Shown in pieces: positions 8,700 to 16,495 of a stretch of DNA of 39,444 bases. The position numbers and the translations under genes are program-made. Numbering within the stretch: position 1 is the stretch's first letter; every line of letters begins with the position of its first letter. The stretch is from Lachnospiraceae bacterium (GTDB taxonomy: Bacteria > Bacillota > Clostridia > Lachnospirales > Lachnospiraceae), in contig JAJPXX010000059.1 in assembly GCA_021205225.1 (NCBI GenBank), positions 1 through 39,444 on the forward strand, in the 5' to 3' direction. The notes below the pieces were generated by a model. The model was not told the origin of the DNA. It did no database searches and was given only the letters and a program-made list of their open reading frames with translations.

Positions 8700-11600
8700 T
8701 TATCTCTCGCTTCTTCTTTTGCGGATAAATACAACTAGCACAATCACGAAGATCAGGCAAGCCACAACCGCTACTGCCGCTACCGCAAAGAGCGGAGTCG
8801 AATCGCCAGTGTCTACGGACTCAAGCGAAGTCACAATGTTGAATGTAACTGAGGTTGTCGATGTCGTACCGTCTGCCACCCAGGAGCTGCCGTCATAGAC
8901 CTGTCTCGCAAAGGTAACGCTCAGCGTATATTCTCCTGTCGACTTGATCGACATGGAGGTCTCATACGGAGAGGAGGACCAGGTATTAGAGACATTGCCG
9001 ATCGAATATCCGGTCGGTACAAAGCGGATGTCGCCCGGATTCGGATCGGTATTCGACATACCGGCTCCTACCGGAGTAAAAGTCAGCTTCTCATTTGCCG
9101 CATAAGAACCGCCAGATGTAATGCCGCTGATATAATTGTCTGATGCGGTCGGGCCATCCTCATAGGTAGCCGAAACAGTCACATTGCTCGCAGGCATTGT
9201 AAACGTTGTCGTCGCTCTGGATGCATCTGCAAATGTTACATTGCCGCTTGTTGCTGTCCATGAACTGAATTCTTTACCGCTCGCAGGATAATTCGCGGTA
9301 ATTGTAACGGTATCGCCGTAGTAATAATAAGTCTGGCTGGCGCTGCCATTTTCTACCGTAACCGTATACTGCACCTGCTTATAAACTGCTGTCAGAGCCA
9401 CATCTGCCGACGGCATCGTAAAAGTCGTCGTAGAAGCGGACGCATCTGTCAGAGTCACATTCTGCGTATCCACCGTCCAGTAATCAAAGGCATAGCCCGC
9501 AGCCGGCTCGGCAGCTGTAATCGTAACCACCGAACCCGCAACGCTCTCCGTATAATCAGCGGTGCCGTTTGTCAGAGTAACATTGTAAGTCACTCCCGTA
9601 TAATTAGCCACAAAACTCAAATTCTCTGTAACTGTAACTGTAACTGTAGAAGATGTCGCGTCATCCCCAAGGTCGTACGCACCGTCATTGACCGTCCAGC
9701 CAGAGAATTCCTCTCCGTTTGCGCTCGCGTTCGCTGTCACAGTCACCTGAGTGCCTTCTTCATAGGAATGCTCCGTATAAGAACCGTCCAGCAGACCATT
9801 GGAAACCTTTACCGTATACGTGTTCGGCAGGCTTACATAAACCGCGGTAACCTCTACATCTCCATCCGGCATCGTAAAGGTTGTCGTCGCCGAATCCTCA
9901 TTCACGAACGTCACCTCTGTCGAGCCGGTATTTGACCAGTGATCAAATTCCATCCCTTCCGGCGCTGTCTCAGCGGCAATACTCACGGTACTGCCATACT
10001 CAAACGTACCTGTCGTCGCTCCTGAACCGGTCGTCCCGTTGACTACCGTCACCGTATATGTCGCCACATCAAAGATCGAAGCCAGAGAAACCTCACCGGC
10101 CGGCATCGTGAATGTCCACGTCCCATCGCCAGCCGCACTCAGAGTGATCGCCGCATCATTCGTAATCATCCAGCTTGAGAATACAGTCCCCGTGGAAGCT
10201 GCCGGCTGCGCTACCGTTACCGTGTCGCCGACTGCGTAATTGCCAACGAGTGTTCCGTCCACAGTCACCGCATATGTCGCCGCCGCTGTCTCAGATTCTG
10301 TCGCAGTCGTCTCAGTTTCTGTCTCTGTTGCGGCTGTCTCGGTCTCTGTCTCTATCACAACCGTCGCAGTTGTCTCGGTCTCTGTCTCCGTCGCGGCTGT
10401 CTCGGTCTCTGTCTCAGACTCCGTCGCAGTCGTCCCGGTCTCCGTCACAATCGTCTCGGTCTCTGTCTCCGTTTCTGTCGCGGTTATCTCATTTGTCACG
10501 TCAATTACCACAATACCATCTGTGCTATCGGTCGCATCCGCTGCAGCAGCCGTCTCCGTCTCTGCCGCTGCATAGCTGGCCAGAATCGTCACATCTGCCG
10601 ATGGCATTGTAAAAGTAACCGTCTGCTGCGTCATATCCTCTAACGCCACATTCAGAGATGCCACATACCAGGAGGAAAACGTATAACCCTCCAGCTCCTC
10701 CGCAATCAAAGTAACCGTATCGCCTTCTGCATAAGTATTTGTCTCTGTCTTTACGTAGCCATCTGCGCCTATATCATAATTTACCGTCAGAGTCACATAA
10801 GTAATATCCGTTGTTGAAGCAGCGTCATCGCCAATCACAACCACCTCTGCATCCGCGGAGGTATCCGCTGATGTTTCCGCCGTTGTATCGGAACTGCCTG
10901 TATCCGGCTGAACATCCGCAGATGCGGTATTCTCCTGGCCGACAACAACCACATCCGAGCTGTCAGAAGTCGTTATCTCGGCCGTATTGTCCGCGCCCGT
11001 TTCCGCGCTTTCTTCCGTCGCAGCCGTGCTTTCCTGCGCGGATGAACCCGCATCTTCGCTGCCGCTTTCCGCCGCAGCTGCGCTCTCCTCCGTCTCCGCT
11101 GCTTCTGTAACCTCCTCGACGATCTCCTGATAGCTGGCGGTAACCGTCATCTTTGTCCCAGGCATGGTAATCGTCGTCTCGGCACTTGCCGGATCCGCGA
11201 TCGCCACATCATCCTCTGAATCAATCACCCACTCGGCGAACTCGTACCCTTCATCCGGCTCCGCCGCTGTGATCGTCACAGTCTCACCGCTCTGATAATA
11301 AGCGATATCCTTACTCGAAGCCGCATCTGTCATCGCGGCTTTTTCTTCATCCGTGAACGAGTAATGATTATTCGTCGTCGCACCCTGATCGGACATCCAC
11401 GCGGATACCGATGTGCCGCCTGCCACGGTCAGAATATAGCCTGCCGGGGTCAGGCAGATTGCAGCCGGACTGGCAACAGATCCATCCTCTGCAACTACTG
11501 CGTCCGTATAAGTCACCTGGTAAGCCGTGTCCTTATCAGAGGGATTCGTCCATGTGCCATTCTCCGCGCTGAGCGTTCCCTCTTCATTCGTAATCGTAAT

Positions 11601-11777
11601 CACCGTGCCATCCGCAATCCCTGTCAGGCTGTCGCCCGGAAAGAGCACGGTCTTCTGTTCACTCGCGCTCACTGCGAATGCTTCGTAAGAAGTCGCCGCC
11701 ATTACCTGCGCCGCCGGAACACACCCCATCACGCAGCAAAGAAGCAGGCATAAAATCTTTCTCTGCATTTTTTTCAT
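8700..11777 (-). CDS. Secreted, membrane-anchored protein with seven InlB-type beta repeats
   Basis: A 1025-residue cell-surface protein. It has a signal peptide (residues 1-27, cleavage after VMA), an N-terminal unique domain, then about seven divergent InlB-B/'bacterial repeat' units of 65-80 residues. Each unit has the pattern YTVTV-NG, GDTVTITA, FSSW, TTFTMP and VTVSATY. Two linkers are low complexity: an acidic Ala/Ser/Glu linker near 220-320, and a Thr-Glu run near 425-500. A final Ig-like domain is followed by one transmembrane helix and a basic tail (FIRKRRSER). There is no LPXTG motif, so anchoring is through the membrane. I infer adhesion or a structural surface role; no enzymatic domain is seen. 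It has its own promoter and a strong terminator. Confidence 0.88.
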   Translation of the reverse strand: MKKMQRKILCLLLCCVMGCVPAAQVMAATSYEAFAVSASEQKTVLFPGDSLTGIADGTVITITNEEGTLSAENGTWTNPSDKDTAYQVTYTDAVVAEDGSVASPAAICLTPAGYILTVAGGTSVSAWMSDQGATTNNHYSFTDEEKAAMTDAASSKDIAYYQSGETVTITAAEPDEGYEFAEWVIDSEDDVAIADPASAETTITMPGTKMTVTASYQEIVEEVTEAAETEESAAAAESGSEDAGSSAQESTAATEESAETGADNTAEITTSDSSDVVVVGQENTASADVQPDTGSSDTTAETSADTSADAEVVVIGDDAASTTDITYVTLTVNYDIGADGYVKTETNTYAEGDTVTLIAEELEGYTFSSWYVASLNVALEDMTQQTVTFTMPSADVTILASYAAAETETAAAADATDSTDGIVVIDVTNEITATETETETETIVTETGTTATESETETETAATETETETTATVVIETETETAATETETETTATESETAAATYAVTVDGTLVGNYAVGDTVTVAQPAASTGTVFSSWMITNDAAITLSAAGDGTWTFTMPAGEVSLASIFDVATYTVTVVNGTTGSGATTGTFEYGSTVSIAAETAPEGMEFDHWSNTGSTEVTFVNEDSATTTFTMPDGDVEVTAVYVSLPNTYTVKVSNGLLDGSYTEHSYEEGTQVTVTANASANGEEFSGWTVNDGAYDLGDDATSSTVTVTVTENLSFVANYTGVTYNVTLTNGTADYTESVAGSVVTITAAEPAAGYAFDYWTVDTQNVTLTDASASTTTFTMPSADVALTAVYKQVQYTVTVENGSASQTYYYYGDTVTITANYPASGKEFSSWTATSGNVTFADASRATTTFTMPASNVTVSATYEDGPTASDNYISGITSGGSYAANEKLTFTPVGAGMSNTDPNPGDIRFVPTGYSIGNVSNTWSSSPYETSMSIKSTGEYTLSVTFARQVYDGSSWVADGTTSTTSVTFNIVTSLESVDTGDSTPLFAVAAVAVVACLIFVIVLVVFIRKRRSER
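10285..10500 (-). repeat. Low-complexity repeat encoding a Thr-Glu run
   Basis: On the plus strand this is dominated by degenerate GTCTCGGTCTCT-like hexamer/12-mer units. They encode alternating Thr and Glu (TETETE blocks separated by ATE, AAT and TAT) between the second and third repeat domains of the surface protein. Such tracts are prone to slippage and length variation. Confidence 0.75.
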
Positions 11778-11837
11778 AGTATACCCCTACCTTTCGTCTC
11801 ACTTCATGCAAATTGATTTGGCATTTGAGATACTGTG

Positions 11838-11843
11838 ATTATA
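11838..11843 (-). promoter_or_regulatory. Extended -10 promoter of the surface-protein gene
   Basis: On the minus strand the sequence TGCTATAAT is a perfect extended -10. The -35 is weak (TTTGTT at 16-bp spacing), as is common for extended -10 promoters. It lies 60 bases upstream of the start codon and downstream of rnpB, giving the gene a promoter of its own. Confidence 0.7.
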
Positions 11844-11905
11844 GCATAGCGGTCTGGAAAACAAATGATGGTTTTTCTGTGATTTTCTTAAGAAATGGTT
11901 AAAAT

Positions 11906-12287
11906 GTAAGCGGGACGATAAGCCGGGTTCTGTCGTGGGTGATCATCTATCCAGGCCTGCCGTTGCCGACAGGCTCGAGCGACCTACCTGAGGCTGACGG
12001 GCCGTCTGCTCCATGCCCCGGACGAGCCGGAAAGCATGGGTTTCGCCTCCATGCGGTCTTGCTTCGGATGGGGTTTACATATGCCGTCTCTGTTGCCAGA
12101 AACGCGGTAGTCCCTTACACTGCCCTTCCACCCTTACCGGTCCAAAGGCCGGCGGTTTATTTCTGTTGCACTGTCCCTGGAGTCGCCTCCGCCGGACGTT
12201 ATCCGGCATCCCTGCCCTGTGAAGCCCGGACTTTCCTCACCTGGCGTCTTTCGACTTCTGCCAGCCGCGATCACCTGTCCCACTTAC
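11906..12287 (-). ncRNA. rnpB: RNase P RNA (class A)
   Basis: Catalytic RNA that matures tRNA 5' ends. On the minus strand the conserved 5' core GGTGAGGAAAGTCCGGGCTT, the GGGCAGGG-TGCCGG region and the 3' core ACAGAACCCGGCTTAT are all present in order and spacing. The ends are set by helix P1: GTAAGTGGGAC (12277-12287) pairs with GTCCCGCTTAC (11906-11916) with only one G-U pair, giving about 382 nt. A promoter lies directly upstream. Confidence 0.95.
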
Positions 12288-12294
12288 GTGGCGT

Positions 12295-12323
12295 ATTTTA
12301 TCATAATCCGTTTTTTTTGTAAA
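12295..12323 (-). promoter_or_regulatory. Promoter of rnpB
   Basis: On the minus strand TTTACA (12318-12323) and TAAAAT (12295-12300) are 17 bases apart. Initiation about 7 bases downstream coincides with the 5' end deduced from helix P1. Confidence 0.75.
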
Positions 12324-12337
12324 TCATAACTTCTTAT

Positions 12338-12347
12338 GTAACTGTTC
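12338..12347 (+). repeat. GTAACTGTTC repeat with GTTACAGGTCA partner
   Basis: An exact GTAACTGTTC, followed 13 bases later by GTTACAGGTCA (12361-12371). The second word also occurs at 26340-26350. It lies upstream of rnpB, between its promoter and the MITE-like element. Confidence 0.55.
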
Positions 12348-12387
12348 GCTACTGCTCCCCGTTACAGGTCACACCATGACCAAATTT

Positions 12388-12596
12388 AGGAGCTGTCGCA
12401 AAATAATATGTTCAGATTGCGCCGGATAATGTGTGAAGCACAAGCGATAAAAACGTAGGCGCAGCGGGGCAGTGAACGTCCAGTGGACGTTCGTTTAGCG
12501 CCGACCGAAGCGAAGCGCAGAGCGCTGAGGATTTTATCGCTTGCGATTCGCGCGTTAGCCGGTGCAAGATGGGCATATAATTTCGCGACAGATCCT
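12388..12596. mobile_element. MITE-like palindromic element, 209 bp
   Basis: The two 65-base ends are imperfect inverted repeats: AGGAGCTGTCGCAAAATAAT on the left and AGGATCTGTCGCGAAATTAT on the complementary right end, both closing with AAGCGATAAAA. I count 51 of 65 matching positions. The centre holds a perfect hairpin GAACGTCCAGTGGACGTTC (12474-12492). There is no open frame of note, so a non-autonomous miniature element or a degenerate insertion sequence is likely. It fills most of the gap between the nucleoside kinase gene and rnpB. Confidence 0.75.
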
Positions 12597-12660
12597 TACC
12601 TTATTTCAATCACTACAGGTGTGACCTATAACGACATCCTGTCCGCCGCGGCATCTTTTT

Positions 12661-14409
12661 TTAATTATCAAAGCATCCGCCCCCTATAAATTCGCGAATC
12701 AGCGAATTGTTCGGAATCGCGTCGCCCGGAATCGGCAGAAAATAATCCAGGAATTTCAGCAGACGCCTGGCCTCCTCGTACTCCGGCTCCTGGGGACGGA
12801 TGGAAAAGAGAAGCGGCTCCGCATATTGCTTCAGTACAGCAAGCTCGTAAATCAGTGTGGAATTAAAAATGTAATCCGCCGATTCCTGGAACGGGAAAAT
12901 ATAATTCGACTCGCCCCGGCGCACGGACGGCCACATGGCAATCGTGCCCCGCGCGTCCGTGCCTCGCATACGGGCGTCGCGCACCATCCGCCGAAGGAGC
13001 CGGCCATCGGTCGTTGGAATGCGGTTATGCTCGTCTATGTTCAGCTGCGTGAGCGCACTGATATATATTTTCACCTTATGATCGGCGTCCAGGCGCCAGG
13101 TCAGCTGGTCGTTCAGGCAATGGATACCCTCGATAACCAGGATGTCCTGCGCTCCAAGCCTTGTAGTATTTCCTTTATACTCACGCCGTCCCGTCTTGAA
13201 ATTGAACGTCGGAAGCTCTACCTGCTCTCCCTGAAGAAGCGCGAGCATATCCTCATTCAGTTTTTCCACATCAATCGCTTCCAGGCATTCATAGTTCGGT
13301 TTTCCGTCCGCGTCAACTGGTGTGTGCTCCCGGTCGACAAAATAATTGTCCGCCTCGATTGGATGAGGCTTCAGGCCATGTACAGAAAGCTGCGTGGAAA
13401 GCCGGTGGGAAAAGGTTGTTTTCCCGGAGGAGGACGGCCCCGCGATCAGAATCACCCGCTTTTCGGGCGACGCTGCAATCTGTGCCGCCATTTCGGCAAT
13501 TTTTTTCTCATGATATGCCTCCTGAATCATGATCAGGTCTTTCACGCGATGATTTACAATATATGTATTCAGTGCGCCAACCGTCGGGATGCCGAGGCGC
13601 GCGCCCCATTCAATAGAATCCTTCTGCGTCCGCCAGATCTTATGATGCCGGATATGGGCGGCCCGCTCTTTATCCTGAGATCCTGCATCCAGCGATTTTT
13701 TTTCCGATTCTGCCGGCGGCAGATTCTTCGAAAGCCTGCCCGGTTCCATCTGCGATGGGAAACACAGGAGAAAACCATCTTCAAACAGGCGCAGGTCAAA
13801 ACAGGTCAGGTAAGAAGCATCCGGGAGCATATATCCGTAGTAATAATCCTCAAAATTTTCAAGGCTGTAAATATTCACTTTCGAAGAACGGCGGTAACGA
13901 AACAGCTCCTCTTTGTCGTACATCCGGTACTCATGGAATTTTTCACATGCCTCCCAGGTCGCAATGGTTTCCTTACGGATGGGTGCCGCTTCGCGTACCA
14001 GCTTTTCCATATACCCCCTGACTTCATTTAAAAATTCTTCCGTCAGCGCGGCGCGTCCCCGCATGGTACAGTAATAGCTCTCCCCAACCGAAAAGTGTAT
14101 GCTGACGCAGTCAATGTTCCGGTTGTCCCCAACTACATAATACATACTTTTTAACATCAAAAGAACCAGCGAACGCCGATAGGTCTCACAGCCGGCCTTA
14201 TCCTGCAATGTCACAAAGCGTATCTGACTGCCATCTCCGGGGGATTTCGTAAGCTCGCGCAGCCTCCCGTTTTCGTTTACCAGCACGATGGGATACGGAA
14301 AATCCTTCTGGTGCGCAGCCGCAATCTCCCGAAACGTGACCCCCGCCGGATAGCTTTCCGGCATTCCTTCCATATATATAGTAATCCGATTTTTTTTGTA
14401 TTCATCCAT
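12661..14409 (-). CDS. Nucleoside (uridine) kinase fused to a ThrRS-like N-terminal region
   Basis: A 582-residue protein. Residues 1 to about 70 resemble a TGS domain, followed by a region like the second additional domain of threonyl-tRNA synthetase (VSIHFSVGESYYC, then IATWEACEKFHEYRMYDKEE). The C-terminal part is a P-loop kinase of the uridine kinase/phosphoribulokinase family: Walker A GPSSSGKTT at about 324-332, ADNYFVDR, VIEGIH and a RRMVRD lid. The likely reaction is ATP-dependent phosphorylation of a nucleoside; the substrate cannot be told from sequence. A hydrophilic insertion (about residues 224-255) separates the halves. The gene starts 29 bases after trmK, so it is the distal member of the dnaG-rpoD-trmK operon. 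Confidence 0.88.
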   Translation of the reverse strand: MDEYKKNRITIYMEGMPESYPAGVTFREIAAAHQKDFPYPIVLVNENGRLRELTKSPGDGSQIRFVTLQDKAGCETYRRSLVLLMLKSMYYVVGDNRNIDCVSIHFSVGESYYCTMRGRAALTEEFLNEVRGYMEKLVREAAPIRKETIATWEACEKFHEYRMYDKEELFRYRRSSKVNIYSLENFEDYYYGYMLPDASYLTCFDLRLFEDGFLLCFPSQMEPGRLSKNLPPAESEKKSLDAGSQDKERAAHIRHHKIWRTQKDSIEWGARLGIPTVGALNTYIVNHRVKDLIMIQEAYHEKKIAEMAAQIAASPEKRVILIAGPSSSGKTTFSHRLSTQLSVHGLKPHPIEADNYFVDREHTPVDADGKPNYECLEAIDVEKLNEDMLALLQGEQVELPTFNFKTGRREYKGNTTRLGAQDILVIEGIHCLNDQLTWRLDADHKVKIYISALTQLNIDEHNRIPTTDGRLLRRMVRDARMRGTDARGTIAMWPSVRRGESNYIFPFQESADYIFNSTLIYELAVLKQYAEPLLFSIRPQEPEYEEARRLLKFLDYFLPIPGDAIPNNSLIREFIGGGCFDN

Positions 14410-14438
14410 CTGCTATACCCCCGTTCTCTTTTCTCAGA

Positions 14439-15326
14439 TTAAAATACAAAACCCGGCGCTTCATTCTCTCCATATAACCGCAGCGCCTCGTTAATCCGCT
14501 CTATATTACGCCGAACCTCACGTTCCCGCGCTCTGGATGCTTCGCTTTTTCCCTGCTCCAGAGACTTTAAAACATTCTCCTGCGTCACACGTTCCCGCAG
14601 CAAAAACTGACGCAATACAGGATGGCGCATTTCCAGGAGTCTGGGGCCAAACCATAATTCTGTCTCGTTCATCGCAGACGGCGCCGAAGACGATGGTGTT
14701 TTCTTCACTTGATAAGCTCCAGCCTGTTCCTCTGATTGCGTGAACCCGGAATATGCAGGACATCGTTTCGCTTTCATCATCGGATAATATTTTCCATCCT
14801 CAAAAACCATATCCTCCCGCACGATTTTCCATCCATTTTCTTCTAACCAGGACCGAACCAGCACAATTTCGGACTGAGGCTGCAAAATCAGCTCCATCCG
14901 CGTTCCGCACTCCTGTCCGTCCATCTCCCGGCGCTCCCGCCCATCCGGTTCCTGACACTTTCGTTCCTCCGCTTCCTGGCGCTCCCGTGTCAGTACAGCA
15001 CCATTCTTCCCGCCATTCGCCAGAATTCGAACCGTCAGAGCGCCGCCCATCCCCGCAATCACGATGCTCTGCGCCTCCCCCGGTAAAAACGCCGCAAGGC
15101 CATCCGAAAGCCGGGTCTCAATTTTTCCTGCCAGAGCGTGTTGCCGGATGTGCGCGTTGGCACGCGCCAAAGGACCGCGGTTGACATCCGCCGCGATTGC
15201 GCGCGGAATAACCTGCTGCTCCACCAGATAAATCGGTATGTACGCATGGTCCGTCCCGATGTCCGCAAGGACAAATCCGGGCGTCACCATGTCCGCGACT
15301 GCCGCCAGTCGTTTTGATAACTGCAT
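14439..15326 (-). CDS. trmK: tRNA (adenine22-N1)-methyltransferase TrmK, with insertions
   Basis: SAM-dependent enzyme methylating N1 of A22 in tRNA. The class I methyltransferase motif ADIGTDHAYIPIYL (about residues 21-34), the AADVNRGPL segment and IAGMGG (90-95) are present. The start at 15326 (MQLSKRL) matches the family N-terminus and has GGAGGAG just before it; an in-frame ATG at 15338 overlaps the rpoD stop but lies upstream of that ribosome site. At 295 residues it is about 60 longer than usual. The excess sits in two hydrophilic insertions, residues 108-144 (Arg/Glu-rich) and 190-220 (Ser/Pro-rich). The placement directly after rpoD is typical of Firmicutes. Confidence 0.9.
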   Translation of the reverse strand: MQLSKRLAAVADMVTPGFVLADIGTDHAYIPIYLVEQQVIPRAIAADVNRGPLARANAHIRQHALAGKIETRLSDGLAAFLPGEAQSIVIAGMGGALTVRILANGGKNGAVLTRERQEAEERKCQEPDGRERREMDGQECGTRMELILQPQSEIVLVRSWLEENGWKIVREDMVFEDGKYYPMMKAKRCPAYSGFTQSEEQAGAYQVKKTPSSSAPSAMNETELWFGPRLLEMRHPVLRQFLLRERVTQENVLKSLEQGKSEASRAREREVRRNIERINEALRLYGENEAPGFVF

Positions 15327-15337
15327 AAACTCCTCCA

Positions 15338-16417
15338 TCAGTCCAGATAATCTCTCAGCTTCCGGCTCCGGCTGGGATGCCGCAGCTTGCGCAGCGCTTT
15401 CGCCTCGATCTGACGGATGCGTTCGCGCGTCACGCAAAACTCCCTGCCGACCTCCTCCAGCGTCCGCGCCCGCCCATCGTCCAGGCCGAACCGCAGGCGC
15501 AGCACCCGCTGTTCCCGCTCGGTCAGCGTCGAAAGGACTTCCACCAGCTGCTCCTGCATCACAGTAAAGGTCGCCGCCTCCGCCGGCACCAGCGCACTGT
15601 CGTCGCTGATAAAATCACCCAGATGGGTATCCTCCTCGTCCCCAATCGGCGTTTCCAGCGACACTGGCTCCTGGGCAATTTTTAAAATCTCAGAGACGCG
15701 CTCCGGCTCCATGGCAATCGCCGCAGCAATTTCCTCCGCCGTCGGTTCCCGTCCAAGATCCAGAAGCAGCTGCCGGGAAGCCCGCGTCACACGATTCATA
15801 GTCTCTACCATATGCACCGGAATCCGGATCGTCCGCGCCTGGTCCGCAATCGCGCGCGTGATTGCCTGCCGGATCCACCACGTCGCGTAAGTGCTGAATT
15901 TATACCCCTTGCGATAATCAAACTTGTCCACCGCTTTCATCAGCCCTAAGTTTCCCTCCTGCACCAGGTCAAGCAGCTGCATCCCGCGTCCGCTGTAGCG
16001 CTTCGCGATGCTGACCACCAGTCTCAGGTTTGCCTCCGCCAGACGCGCTTTCGCAGACTCATCGCCCTCACTCATCCGTTTTGCGAGAAGCATCTCCTCT
16101 CCGGCGCTCAAAAGGCGAATCCGGCCAATTTCCTTCAGGTACATCCGCACCGGGTCATCCAGCGCAATCCCATCCAGATTATCTGAAGTGGGAATCTCAT
16201 CCAGGCTGTCCATATCATCGAGTGCTTCCAGACATTCTGTATCGACAGGCATATCCAGATCATCCACGCCGTCAAACGCTTCCAGAGCTTCCGCTGCAGC
16301 CGTTTCTGCGCACGGCCAATCCTTCTCCCGCCGCAGGCCCTCTTCCCGTACCTCTTCATCCGCTCGCTTTCGTAACCCGCCCGTTTCGATTCCGGGAATT
16401 GTTTTCCGCGTATCCAT
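15338..16417 (-). CDS. rpoD: Primary sigma factor RpoD (SigA) without a recognisable region 1.1
   Basis: Housekeeping sigma-70 factor that directs RNA polymerase to TTGACA/TATAAT promoters, several of which are seen in this window. Region 1.2 begins at [12 protein letters not shown] (about residue 87). Regions 2 ([46 protein letters not shown]), 3 and 4.2 ([26 protein letters not shown]) are complete. The first 86 residues are an Arg/Glu-rich then acidic segment and do not resemble region 1.1. Only 78 bases separate the start from the dnaG stop, so no longer N-terminus is possible. The start at 16417 follows CAGGAGTCGG. It is 359 residues long. Confidence 0.96.
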   Translation of the reverse strand: MDTRKTIPGIETGGLRKRADEEVREEGLRREKDWPCAETAAAEALEAFDGVDDLDMPVDTECLEALDDMDSLDEIPTSDNLDGIALDDPVRMYLKEIGRIRLLSAGEEMLLAKRMSEGDESAKARLAEANLRLVVSIAKRYSGRGMQLLDLVQEGNLGLMKAVDKFDYRKGYKFSTYATWWIRQAITRAIADQARTIRIPVHMVETMNRVTRASRQLLLDLGREPTAEEIAAAIAMEPERVSEILKIAQEPVSLETPIGDEEDTHLGDFISDDSALVPAEAATFTVMQEQLVEVLSTLTEREQRVLRLRFGLDDGRARTLEEVGREFCVTRERIRQIEAKALRKLRHPSRSRKLRDYLD

Positions 16418-16446
16418 CCGACTCCTGCTTTCATGCTATTTATAAT

Positions 16447-16473
16447 GTAATTGTTCCGTACCTTCACAGTTAC
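16447..16473. repeat. GTAATTGTTC...ACAGTTAC inverted repeat between dnaG and rpoD
   Basis: A degenerate copy of the dispersed family in inverted-pair form: GTAATTGTTC, then 9 bases, then ACAGTTAC. It sits in the 78-base dnaG-rpoD gap and could form a small RNA hairpin in the operon transcript. Confidence 0.45.
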
Positions 16474-16495
16474 GAGGCTTTTCCATTACTACTTA

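Noticed and set aside
8700..8800. Sortase anchor on the surface protein
   Set aside because: The C-terminus has VDTGDSTP before a membrane helix and basic tail, but no LPXTG-like motif; membrane anchoring is the safer reading.
10039..10612. Plus-strand open frames opposite the surface-protein gene
   Set aside because: They are Val/Ser- or Ser/Leu-rich antisense readings of the Thr-Glu and repeat regions; no ribosome site or family match.
12483..12689. 68-codon plus-strand frame
   Set aside because: It lies within the palindromic element and its flank and has no start context or resemblance to a protein.
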